Part shown: positions 1 to 7,223 of the stretch, piece by piece
Layout of the letters: every line of letters starts with the position of its first letter
How positions within the stretch are numbered: position 1 is the first letter of the stretch
NCBI GenBank assembly: GCA_003151315.1
Contig: PLXF01000123.1
Coordinates: forward strand, 2,490 to 10,989
DNA: 8,500 nucleotides
Direction: 5' to 3'
Source: Parachlamydiales bacterium
Lineage (GTDB): Bacteria; Chlamydiota; Chlamydiia; Chlamydiales; SM23-39
The notes under the pieces: generated by a model
Told to the model about the DNA's origin: nothing
What the model saw: only the letters and a program-made list of their open reading frames with translations
The model's database searches: none
Position numbers and translations under genes: made by a program

Positions 1-9
1 TGGCCCCCA

Positions 10-28
10 AAAACCGATTCTTGAATTA
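10..28. repeat. Left copy of a 19-bp direct repeat
   Basis: AAAACCGATTCTTGAATTA occurs here and again at 3600-3618 in the same orientation; both copies are preceded by CCC, with one extra A in this copy. The right copy encodes part of the sulfotransferase C-terminus (VIQESVLG) on the minus strand. Here the equivalent minus-strand frame reads LIQESVFGG and continues out of the window on the left. It is cut off upstream by an in-frame TAA about 20 codons before the motif. It may be the tail of a degraded sulfotransferase paralogue or a small duplicated segment. The sequence match is certain; the interpretation is inferred. Confidence 0.6.
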
Positions 29-199
29 ACTTGCGTATACCCATCCGTAAAATAATATGTTACCACTTTCTTTATATGGCCACCGGTAATAGTTATTGAT
101 TAATTAATTTATCTAAAAGGAAACAGCCCCTTGAGAATTTAAAATCTTCTGCGATAGAGAGCAACTTGAAGGACGTTTTGATTTTTAGTTACACACCTG

Positions 200-227
200 T
201 TGCCAATCAGTTATTGTCCCATATATA
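200..227 (+). promoter_or_regulatory. Candidate sigma70-type promoter for the ExoD-ATPase unit
   Basis: TTGCCA (200-205) and TATATA (222-227) are separated by 16 nt, a fair match to a housekeeping promoter. Transcription would start near 233-235, leaving a leader of only about six bases before the ATG at 240. The message would therefore be nearly leaderless, which fits the lack of a good Shine-Dalgarno there. This is seen by eye only, and the region is AT-rich enough for chance matches. Confidence 0.35.
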
Positions 228-239
228 CACAGGCCCTCC

Positions 240-842
240 ATGAAAAAAATAACGGGTGCGATTCACTTAGAAGATATGATCGCCCTTTTGCGCTCTAAAG
301 CGCAGGAAAAATTTCTATCTGTCAGAGAAATAATCACTATTTTTTCTGGGAAAGGGAGATCGTTGCTCCTTATTTTATTGATCCTTCCCTTTTGCCAACC
401 GCTGCAAATTCCCGGACTCTCTATCCCCTTTGCGTTGGCTATCTCGCTGATTGGTCTGCGGATGATTTTTGGCAAACACATTTGGCTCCCTACTAAATTA
501 TTAGATAAAACCATCGCGAGCCCCTTCCTCCTAAAGATCACCGACAAAGCCCTTCCTATAATTAAAAAAGTGCAGCGCTGGACCCACCCGAGGCTCGATT
601 GGGTCTGCGGCTACCGTTTCACGCAAATTGTCAACGGCCTCCTTATTTTCACTCTAGGCATCTTATTAGCGCTCCCCTTGCCCATCCCATTTTCCAATCT
701 AAGCGCGGCTTGGTCCATCTTTTTCCTAAGCCTAGGGTTGCTCGAAGATGATGGTCTGTTTGTCCTCATTGGCTATTTTATCTCTTTGGCCACGCTCTTG
801 TTTTTTCTCTATCTCTTTTTCCAAATGCAAAAAATTTTTTAA
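240..842 (+). CDS. ExoD-family inner-membrane protein
   Basis: A 200-residue hydrophobic protein of the ExoD family, named after a Rhizobium gene affecting exopolysaccharide synthesis; its biochemical role is not established. The length is typical. A cytoplasmic N-terminus (about 1-38) is followed by hydrophobic stretches at about 40-75, 128-148 and 155-198. Family hallmarks are LPFCQPLQIPGLSIPFALAI (50-69, the LP...PGLS motif), LPLPIPFSN (145-153), and the SLGLLEDDGLF block (164-174). The ATG at 240 has only a weak AGG upstream, but the reading starts where the family does. The stop at 840-842 is 15 nt before the ATPase start, so the two genes are very likely co-transcribed. Any link to exopolysaccharide here is unproven. 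Confidence 0.85.
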   Translation: MKKITGAIHLEDMIALLRSKAQEKFLSVREIITIFSGKGRSLLLILLILPFCQPLQIPGLSIPFALAISLIGLRMIFGKHIWLPTKLLDKTIASPFLLKITDKALPIIKKVQRWTHPRLDWVCGYRFTQIVNGLLIFTLGILLALPLPIPFSNLSAAWSIFFLSLGLLEDDGLFVLIGYFISLATLLFFLYLFFQMQKIF

Positions 843-857
843 GCCAAGGTATGCTTC

Positions 858-3581
858 GTGGAGAGAAAAAACCCAATATTTCAGCAGCAAAAACTTTGGC
901 ATGCTCTAGAAAAAGAGGAGGTCTGCCACCAACTGAACACCTCTCTATCGGGACTAGAGGAGAAAGAGGCGCAAAAACGGCTGCAAGAGTTCGGTCCTAA
1001 TTTACTGCGCCAAGCCCATGAGGAAACTCTTCTTCGCATTTTGTGGAGACAGCTCCACAACCCCATTGTCTATGTATTACTTTTTTCCACAGCAATGGCT
1101 CTACTGCTGGGTAAAATCGCCGACAGCTTAGTCGTTTTTACCGTCGTTGTGCTCAATACGATCATCGGTTTTATCCAAGAATATCGGGCCCACACAACCT
1201 TAAAAGCCTTAACCTCTTTAATCCCCCACAAAACCATGGTGCTCCGCGCAGGCCATACGAAATCGATCCATTCATCCCATATCGTACCGGGAGATGTGGT
1301 AGTTTTAGAGGCAGGAGACAGGGTCTCTGCCGATCTACGTCTATTTTCGATCAAAAATCTGCAATGTGATGAATCCACATTAACGGGGGAATCGCTTCCT
1401 GTGGACAAACGGATAGAGAAGCTCTCCGCCGAAGTTCCCGTTGCCGACCAAAAATGCATGGCCTTTAATGGCACCTATATCACAGCAGGAGTGGGATTGG
1501 GGATCGTAGTGGCTACGGGACTAGAAACCGAATTCGGGAAGATTTCCACTTTGATAGAACATGTCACCCCTCTAGAAACGCCGATGACCGGCACCATAAA
1601 AAAAATCGCGCGCGGAATCACCTGGGGAATTTTAATTGTCAGTTTCGCTCTGTTTTTGATCGGCCGTTTGCGGGGCAGTTCCCTCTTCGACGCAGGCCTT
1701 GCTGCGATCGCTTTGACAGTCGCAGCTATCCCTGAAGGTCTTCCTGCTATTATTACTATTACTTCAGCCATCGGCGTTCGGCGAATGGCCCGCAAACAGG
1801 CCATTATTCGTCAATTGCCGGCCGTAGAAGCGCTCGGCAGCACCAGTGTCATTTGCACAGACAAAACGGGAACTCTTACTTGCAATGAGATGACAGTCCA
1901 AAAACTCTGGACCCCCTCAGGCAGCTCTTTTGTTTCGGGAATCGGTTACAACCTCGAAGGGACCTTTTCTTCTGAATCGGCCGATCAGAAAGAGATCTTT
2001 GAATTATTAAAAGCCGCTATTTTATGTAACGAGGCCTCTTTAAACGAAACTCGTGGCGGAATAGCTCCTATTGGCGATCCCACCGAAATCGCCCTGATTG
2101 TGTGTGGAAGAAAAAGGGGCCTCTTAGAAAATGAGCTGCGAGAGGAGTGGACGAGAAAAGATATCATCCCTTTTACCTCAGAAAAGAAAATAATGGCCAC
2201 TTTAAATGCCTCTACCGCGGAACAATATATCTTCGTTAAAGGGGCTCCTGAAGAGATCTTAGCTATATGCAGCGATATAAATAGCTGCCTTATAGAAGAG
2301 CAGGTTCTTGTGATGGCAAAAGAGGGGTTGCGCGTATTGGCTGTCGCTAGAAAAAAAGTGGAGTCTTCTCTTTCTCTCATCGACGAAACAAACATAAAAA
2401 CCGGGTTTACCCTGCTGGGGCTTACCGGGATGATCGATCCTCCCAGAGAAGAGGTCTATAAAGCCCTTCAAGCCTGCCGCGAAGCGGGCGTTACGGTAAA
2501 AATGGTCACCGGCGATCACCCGATAACCGCCGAAGCGATTGGCCGACATTTAGGCATCTTACAAGAGACAAAGGTGGTAACCGGAATGGATCTGGCCAAA
2601 TTCAATGCCGCCGAATGGAAACGAGCTGTCAAAGAAGCCCATGTCTTCGCGCGCGTATCGCCAGAACATAAATTGCGCTTAGTCGAAGTTCTCCAAGAAC
2701 TCGGTCATGTCGTAGCCATGACCGGAGATGGCGTCAATGATGCGCCTGCATTAAAACGGGCCGACATTGGCATCGCTATGGGGATCAAAGGGACCGCGGT
2801 GGCTAAAGAGGCCTCAGATATGGTTTTGGCAGACGATAATTTCGCGAGCATCCAAACTGCCGTAGAAGAGGGGCGCCGAGTCTATGACAATCTGATTAAA
2901 TCGCTCGCCTTCATCCTGCCCACAAGTCTAGGACAATCGCTCGTCGTTCTCTTCGTGGTCCTATTTTTCCCCTTTCATGAAGGGATTTTACTACAGCCTA
3001 TGTCCCCCGTCCAAATTTTATGGGTAAATTTAGTTGTAGCCGTAGCCCTTTCTTTGCCCTTAGCCTTTGAATCGGCCGAGCCCGATATCATGAAACGCCC
3101 TCCCCGAAAGAAAAACGCCTCGATTTTAAACAGCTTTCTCTTGATAAAAACCCTACTCGTCGCCGTTGTTATGGCGATGGGGACAATAGGACTTTTTCTA
3201 TGGGAATATAAAGCAGAAATTAGAAAAGGCACCGCTCCAGAGATGGCTTTGTCAGAAGCGCAGACGATCGCGGTGACAGCCCTGATCCTCTTCCAAGTTT
3301 TTTATCTGTTTAATTGTAGATCTTTTCGCTTCTCTTCAACCCACTTTTTTTCCAATCCGACCATCTTCATCGGAGTGGGAGCGGTACTGTTAGCGCAAGC
3401 CGCCTTCATCTACCTCCCTTTTATGAATTACCTCTTTAAGTCGTCAAACTTAGACACAGAAGAGCTGCTCTTCTCTACTCTTATTACATTTTTAATCGTC
3501 CCCGTAATCCTATTTGAAAACTTTATACGAAAGAAATTCCAAAAATTTCATCACCATTATTCGACCACAAAACCGTTGTAA
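858..3581 (+). CDS. P-type cation-transporting ATPase (P2-like), ion uncertain
   Basis: A full-length P-type ATPase (907 residues) that should move a cation across the inner membrane using ATP. The cation-ATPase N-terminal region spans about 10-60. The actuator TGES lies at 176-179, the phosphorylated Asp at 335 in DKTGTLT, the ATP-site KGAPE at 461-465 and the hinge TGDGVND at 622-628. About ten membrane segments are visible: four before the catalytic domain and six from about 683 onward. TM4 has PEGLP (292-296), as in calcium and Na/K pumps. However, TM5 reads PTSLGQ (Gln693 near the usual acidic site), and TM6 reads NLVVAV (724-729) where calcium pumps have NLVTDG. The substrate therefore cannot be assigned. 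The start is GTG at 858, with AAGG (846-849) eight bases upstream; a nearby ATG at 851 is out of frame. The 3' end overlaps the convergent sulfotransferase by 25 bp. Confidence 0.93.
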   Translation: MERKNPIFQQQKLWHALEKEEVCHQLNTSLSGLEEKEAQKRLQEFGPNLLRQAHEETLLRILWRQLHNPIVYVLLFSTAMALLLGKIADSLVVFTVVVLNTIIGFIQEYRAHTTLKALTSLIPHKTMVLRAGHTKSIHSSHIVPGDVVVLEAGDRVSADLRLFSIKNLQCDESTLTGESLPVDKRIEKLSAEVPVADQKCMAFNGTYITAGVGLGIVVATGLETEFGKISTLIEHVTPLETPMTGTIKKIARGITWGILIVSFALFLIGRLRGSSLFDAGLAAIALTVAAIPEGLPAIITITSAIGVRRMARKQAIIRQLPAVEALGSTSVICTDKTGTLTCNEMTVQKLWTPSGSSFVSGIGYNLEGTFSSESADQKEIFELLKAAILCNEASLNETRGGIAPIGDPTEIALIVCGRKRGLLENELREEWTRKDIIPFTSEKKIMATLNASTAEQYIFVKGAPEEILAICSDINSCLIEEQVLVMAKEGLRVLAVARKKVESSLSLIDETNIKTGFTLLGLTGMIDPPREEVYKALQACREAGVTVKMVTGDHPITAEAIGRHLGILQETKVVTGMDLAKFNAAEWKRAVKEAHVFARVSPEHKLRLVEVLQELGHVVAMTGDGVNDAPALKRADIGIAMGIKGTAVAKEASDMVLADDNFASIQTAVEEGRRVYDNLIKSLAFILPTSLGQSLVVLFVVLFFPFHEGILLQPMSPVQILWVNLVVAVALSLPLAFESAEPDIMKRPPRKKNASILNSFLLIKTLLVAVVMAMGTIGLFLWEYKAEIRKGTAPEMALSEAQTIAVTALILFQVFYLFNCRSFRFSSTHFFSNPTIFIGVGAVLLAQAAFIYLPFMNYLFKSSNLDTEELLFSTLITFLIVPVILFENFIRKKFQKFHHHYSTTKPL

Positions 3582-4309
3582 GCGGGCGCAGTATATCCCA
3601 AAACCGATTCTTGAATTACGTTGGGCATAGATCGGACATAATTAAAACAATCAATATACTTCCCCAGCTTTACTTCTAACGTCTCTATCACCTCTTTTTC
3701 CTCTTCTAAAAACCGAAACACTTTAGCCTTATTTAACGACCAGCAACTACTGTTTTTGAAGGATTTTGCAATAACCTCCTTGGCTTGTGCACAACTTACT
3801 TCTTGGTTAAAAAACCGTCCAATTCTTTTAACAACCTCAGCTAAACACTCATCGCTATTGCACTCGGGCGAGAGCTCTTCATAATTCAAAATACAACAGT
3901 CATTTGCTATAATCAGTTGGATAGCTGTCTCAAAAAAATTTGACACAGAAAAACCCCTTTCATTAAACACCTTATCGATCACTACCTCTATCCGTTCCTT
4001 TCTTGTTAGCCTGTTCCAAGAACAACAATCGATCCCTTCCCAATAGTGCCCCTTATCGATAAAATCTACAGCAGATAAGGCCACATCTCTTGGATCTCTA
4101 ACCAAAAAAAGCACGGGAACTCTTTTGGGAATTAAATCCAATACAAGAGGTTCAGAATGCCACACAACAACAACGTCGCTATTCTCTTTAAGCCGATCAT
4201 ACTGAGCTTTGCTATATAAAGGACCTATAGGATGCAAAACCTGAATATCCAATAAATTGCTAATTATTAAATTGAGATAATTCGTTCCAGCTTTTGGAAT
4301 TGTAACCAC
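3557..4309 (-). CDS. Sulfotransferase-like protein (PAPS-dependent type)
   Basis: A 250-residue protein that looks like a cytosolic sulfotransferase, moving sulfate from PAPS to an unknown acceptor. The 5'-phosphosulfate loop is PKAGTNYL (5-12). A histidine at 51 (WHSEP) sits where the catalytic base is expected. LFLVRDPRDVALS (67-79) matches the 3'-phosphate-binding strand and loop, with Arg71 and Ser79 in the usual places. The GTG start at 4309 is forced by an in-frame TAA two codons upstream (4313-4315). The PAPS loop therefore begins almost at the N-terminus, and only a poor ribosome site is visible, so a slight N-terminal truncation is possible. The gene follows the broken GNAT by 58 nt on the same strand. 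Its last 25 bp lie antisense to the ATPase end, and a stretch of its C-terminus is repeated at 10-28. Confidence 0.8.
   Translation of the reverse strand: MVTIPKAGTNYLNLIISNLLDIQVLHPIGPLYSKAQYDRLKENSDVVVVWHSEPLVLDLIPKRVPVLFLVRDPRDVALSAVDFIDKGHYWEGIDCCSWNRLTRKERIEVVIDKVFNERGFSVSNFFETAIQLIIANDCCILNYEELSPECNSDECLAEVVKRIGRFFNQEVSCAQAKEVIAKSFKNSSCWSLNKAKVFRFLEEEKEVIETLEVKLGKYIDCFNYVRSMPNVIQESVLGYTAPAYNGFVVE
3600..3618. repeat. Right copy of the 19-bp direct repeat
   Basis: Identical to 10-28 and in the same orientation. It lies inside the sulfotransferase gene near its 3' end, 18 bp beyond the ATPase stop codon. The two copies thus bracket the ExoD-ATPase pair, about 3.6 kb apart. An exact 19-bp match in a window this size is unlikely by chance. 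Confidence 0.65.
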
Positions 4310-4367
4310 TATTTATTCTCTAGCCTCAATCAAAAAACAAAACAGCGGTAAAAAAAAACAGAAGTAC

Positions 4368-4924
4368 TTATTCATCCCACTTCTCCCGATCAATGCGATA
4401 CAGAACGTGGTGTCTTAATGAGTGCCCTTCAGGAATCCTTGGATGCTCGAAATCATCTTTTGCGTCCCTATGCATGCCAATTTTTTCTATGACATTTCGG
4501 GAACGCGTATTTTCGACAGCGGTAAAAGAGACAATTTCGGGCAAGTTGAGCGTTTCAAAGCCAAAGCGTAAAGACGCCAAAGCCCCTTCAGTCGCATACC
4601 CTTTACCCAATAATCGTAAGCGAGCCTCCATCCCACCTCAACTGCAGGCGTGAAGGGAGCCGAAAAAGTCACCTCGTTCAATCCAATAAACCCAATAGAT
4701 CGATCCGATTCCACCAAAGTTGCAACCCATAAACCCCATCCCTGTTCTTCTAATTTCACCTTAATTCTAAAAGCTAATTGGTCGCTCTCTTCACGGCTCA
4801 GCACGGAAGGAAAATACTCCATGACCCGAAGGTCGGCGTTCAATTGGAAAAAAGGCTCAAAATCTGCCTCCTTCCAAGGTCGTAAAATAAGTCTTTGTGT
4901 AGTTAGAGAAATAGGAGTGGGCAT
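4368..4924 (-). pseudogene. RimJ/RimL-type GNAT acetyltransferase, frameshifted
   Basis: A GNAT N-acetyltransferase of the ribosomal-protein/small-molecule type, split into two frames. The first frame starts at the ATG at 4924 with AAGGA (4932-4936) upstream; it carries the typical opening LTTQRLILRPWKEADF and runs to VEVGWRLAYDYW. The second frame supplies the acetyl-CoA loop KGYATEGA, then FETLNLPEIVSFTAVENTRS and the C-terminus ending at 4368. Adding one G to the GGG run at 4606-4608 (CCC on the plus strand) joins them as YWGKGYATEGA and restores a normal protein of about 185 residues. The break falls just before the CoA-binding loop, so the truncated product should be inactive. Causes could be recent decay, phase variation at a short G run, or a sequencing error. 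It is 59 nt downstream of the glycosyltransferase stop. The acceptor is unknown. Confidence 0.85.
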
Positions 4925-4983
4925 ATAAATATCCTTCAATCACCAACGGTTCCGGTCCTTTATGACAACGAATTCGCCGTCCC

Positions 4984-6687
4984 TTACCGAAGCAGCAGGT
5001 CTGATTGTACGGCATCAACAGAACCGGCAATCGTTCTCAATTCATTCAATAACAAACTTTTCCAATCGAGTACTGTAAGAAAGTGAGAAGTACGAGCTAC
5101 CTTAGCCTTAACAAGAGCCTCTTCAATTTGAGCTTCCAGAGAAAGATCCGTGCGAACTTGTTGACCAAGCCCCATGCTTTCGATTTTAGCTCCATTGGCC
5201 CCTTCCCAAGGATGAGAATCCATCATTAACAGATAGGTCTTTGTTACAAGAGCCTCTGTTGTAACCGCCCCCCCCGGCTTGGTAATTTTAACCGGAGAAA
5301 GATTCATTAAATCATTCATCTCTTCAGGAGAAAGAAACCCGTAAATGGTAAATCGATTGGCCGGGGTGGAAGAAAGCCTGTTTTTTAATTTGGTTTTTAG
5401 CCCCTCATTTTTCCCGCAGATAAAAATGAATTTCCATTGATGAGGCGGAAGCTTAGCAAGCTGATCATAGATCTTTTCAAGAGTGCCAACTCCGTTCTTT
5501 CCCATAGAAACCAAAATAGGGGTTTCATTGGGCCGTATATCCCACTTCTGTCGGAGGCTTTCAAGCTCCTGAAAATCGGTAATCCGTTTGAATTCAGACC
5601 GAGTTGGATAACCAATACACTCAAATTGTTTTTGGACCTCCCGGGGAGTTATTCCCAACAAAAGCGCTATTTTTTCCATTAGCTCTTGTCGGCTATCCCT
5701 TTCGTCATAAAGATCGAGACGATCTGCTTTAACGAAGAGAGGCTTGAATATAGTCGGTTCCATGCTGGGCAGCCAAAACCTTACCCCGCTTGAATCAACT
5801 TTGCCATAAATATCTAGCAAAAAAAAGGAAAGTTCATAGTCACAATGGAGCATCCGGAACGGAATATCAAGGGTCGCGAGAGAAAGATCGTCCAACGAAT
5901 AGCTGCGAGTAGAAATGATCAGATCAGGATTGGTCTCTAGTAGCTTTTCTTTGAGCAGACTCCCTAAGCGAGAGGGAATATACTTGCTCAGTTGTTTCGT
6001 TACCACATCGCGCTGGATAAGAATGTCCGAATCCTCTTTTTGCTGGAACTCCGAGGCGTAAAGCCCGTCATAAGTGACTATCCCACTCGCCAACATGATT
6101 GGATCGGCCTCTTTTGCTAGAGTTTCTACATCAATAACGACCGTTTGAACATTTTTATATACGGACAAGAAATCGACTAGCCCTTGAGTTACCGACTCGT
6201 TTCCTCCGCTTGCAGTTGTCGTGAGAATAGCAATAGTGAAAGGGCCCCCTTTTCGTTCTTTTTTGGGCCGATGAGCAGGCCGATTAGCCTCAGAAATAAA
6301 AGCAGTAATTGCCTGCCGCTTTTGCTCTGCCCATGAGAAACACCCCTCCTCCCGTAAAGCGATCCAAAATCCTCTCTCTGGCGACAACTTCTGAGAACCG
6401 AAAAAACAACTCACTTTTAGGAGAGCTTTTGAAAATCCAGGGACAAGCTCTTCGGGAAGGATAGGAGCTATACGCTTCTGGTAGGCTTGGTGAATGGTAG
6501 CAGCCTGCTCTGGATCCTTCAGCCTATAAGCCAGTTCCTCACCTAAGGGAGACCCAAAATGGAGCGCAGGAAATCGTTTACCCTGTGCGTTGGTAAGGGT
6601 ATTATTATCAATGTGATAAAAACTTTCCAAGTTGATAGCTTGAAGGGCCAAAAAAGGGAAGATTAAAAGAATTGAAAATTTTTTCAT
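4984..6687 (-). CDS. GT28/MGDG-synthase-like glycosyltransferase with signal peptide
   Basis: A 567-residue protein resembling the GT-B family of monogalactosyl- and diglucosyl-diacylglycerol synthases and MurG. The start chosen is ATG 6687, because it opens a clean Sec signal peptide (MKKFSILLIFPFLALQA, probable cut after residue 17); an upstream in-frame ATG at 6735 would bury it. Residues 20-148 match nothing I recognise. The N-terminal Rossmann half begins at about 150 (TIAILTTTASGGNESV), where the family glycine loop usually ends in GGGH; here it is SGGN. The C-terminal half has SMGKNGVG (394-401), FICGKNE (422-428) and the donor-site motif KPGGAVTTEAL (470-480), then HPWEGANGAKIE (492-503). 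The fold is convincing, but donor and acceptor are unknown. An exported nucleotide-sugar enzyme is odd, and a host-directed or periplasmic role is possible. It lies 83 nt after the TMEM14 gene and heads the glycosyltransferase-GNAT-sulfotransferase series. Confidence 0.75.
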   Translation of the reverse strand: MKKFSILLIFPFLALQAINLESFYHIDNNTLTNAQGKRFPALHFGSPLGEELAYRLKDPEQAATIHQAYQKRIAPILPEELVPGFSKALLKVSCFFGSQKLSPERGFWIALREEGCFSWAEQKRQAITAFISEANRPAHRPKKERKGGPFTIAILTTTASGGNESVTQGLVDFLSVYKNVQTVVIDVETLAKEADPIMLASGIVTYDGLYASEFQQKEDSDILIQRDVVTKQLSKYIPSRLGSLLKEKLLETNPDLIISTRSYSLDDLSLATLDIPFRMLHCDYELSFFLLDIYGKVDSSGVRFWLPSMEPTIFKPLFVKADRLDLYDERDSRQELMEKIALLLGITPREVQKQFECIGYPTRSEFKRITDFQELESLRQKWDIRPNETPILVSMGKNGVGTLEKIYDQLAKLPPHQWKFIFICGKNEGLKTKLKNRLSSTPANRFTIYGFLSPEEMNDLMNLSPVKITKPGGAVTTEALVTKTYLLMMDSHPWEGANGAKIESMGLGQQVRTDLSLEAQIEEALVKAKVARTSHFLTVLDWKSLLLNELRTIAGSVDAVQSDLLLR

Positions 6688-6770
6688 AGAACGATATTTT
6701 AACCTTTTTGCATATTTATTCACACAAAAACACAAGTCATTAATAATGAAATAAAGTTATAAGACAGATT

Positions 6771-7103
6771 TTACACCTTTTCGACTTCTCTTTCCTTTAG
6801 AGAAAGAAAAAGAGTGGCCAATGAAAATAAACTCATGAGACCAGCCGGTAAAAAATTAAACGTCAGGAAGTATCTATACAAAAAAAATACAAAGAGAAAA
6901 AAAGTGGCTATAAAACCAATAATCCGGCCCCAAGAGCGCCCTTTATAAGACGCAACAGCAGCAACGATTACGATAAGCCCGGATGCTATTCCGGCGATGA
7001 GAGATACACGACTAGAGGCCTTCAAATGCCCCAGAAAACTTCCAATGAGAAGGACAGCGCCATAGAATAGTAGGAAAGATGATGCATGTTTTTTCTTTGC
7101 CAT
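6771..7103 (-). CDS. TMEM14-like small membrane protein
   Basis: A 110-residue protein made almost wholly of four membrane segments, at about 9-26, 33-52, 58-77 and 82-102. SLIAGIASGL (34-43) and FLPAGLMSLFSLA (83-95) resemble the SLIAG and FMPAG signatures of the TMEM14/UPF0136 family. That family is known from eukaryotic mitochondria (TMEM14C, porphyrin transport) and from some bacteria, where the role is unknown. The N-terminal MAKKKH and the charged tail KEREVEKV look cytoplasmic. The ATG at 7103 has GAGG four bases upstream. It is divergent from the DUF488 gene, and a dyad (7115-7135) lies just ahead of its start. The glycosyltransferase follows 83 nt downstream on the same strand and might be co-transcribed. 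Family assignment is by motif resemblance only. Confidence 0.7.
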   Translation of the reverse strand: MAKKKHASSFLLFYGAVLLIGSFLGHLKASSRVSLIAGIASGLIVIVAAVASYKGRSWGRIIGFIATFFLFVFFLYRYFLTFNFLPAGLMSLFSLATLFLSLKEREVEKV

Positions 7104-7114
7104 TGGACCTCAGT

Positions 7115-7135
7115 CGGATTCTGGCGTGGAATCCG
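7115..7135. promoter_or_regulatory. 7-bp-arm dyad between divergent genes, possible operator
   Basis: CGGATTC and GAATCCG are perfect inverted arms around the centre TGGCGTG, 12 bp ahead of the TMEM14 start and in the divergent spacer before the DUF488 gene. The position and size suit a dimeric regulator's site, or a hairpin in the TMEM14 leader that could cover its ribosome site. There is no run of T immediately after it, so it is not an obvious terminator. The function is not shown. Confidence 0.35.
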
Positions 7136-7157
7136 TTTTATTTCAATATTTGACTCT

Positions 7158-7187
7158 TTGATTCTAAAAAAAAGCTCTTTCAATTAT
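7158..7187 (+). promoter_or_regulatory. Possible promoter for the DUF488 gene
   Basis: TTGATT (7158-7163) and AATTAT (7182-7187) are 18 nt apart, which would put the transcript start near 7194 and leave a leader of about 30 nt. A second -35-like word, TTGACT (7150-7155), is close by but has no good -10 at the right distance. The match is weak and in AT-rich DNA. Confidence 0.25.
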
Positions 7188-7223
7188 GTAGAAAACAACA
7201 GGACCCAGGAAAATTCCCCATTC

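Noticed and set aside
4925..4939. TTG start five codons upstream for the GNAT gene
   Set aside because: AAGGA at 4932-4936 lies inside that extension and is well placed for the ATG at 4924, and family members start like the shorter form.
6688..6735. 16-residue extension (MCFCVNKYAKRLKYRS) of the glycosyltransferase
   Set aside because: It would place a charged stretch ahead of a standard signal peptide; the ATG at 6687 gives the natural start.
7086..7223. 46-residue N-terminal extension of the DUF488 protein from an upstream ATG
   Set aside because: It would overlap the divergent TMEM14 start and read through the dyad and promoter-like words, and it has no family resemblance; the ATG at 7224 fits the family start.
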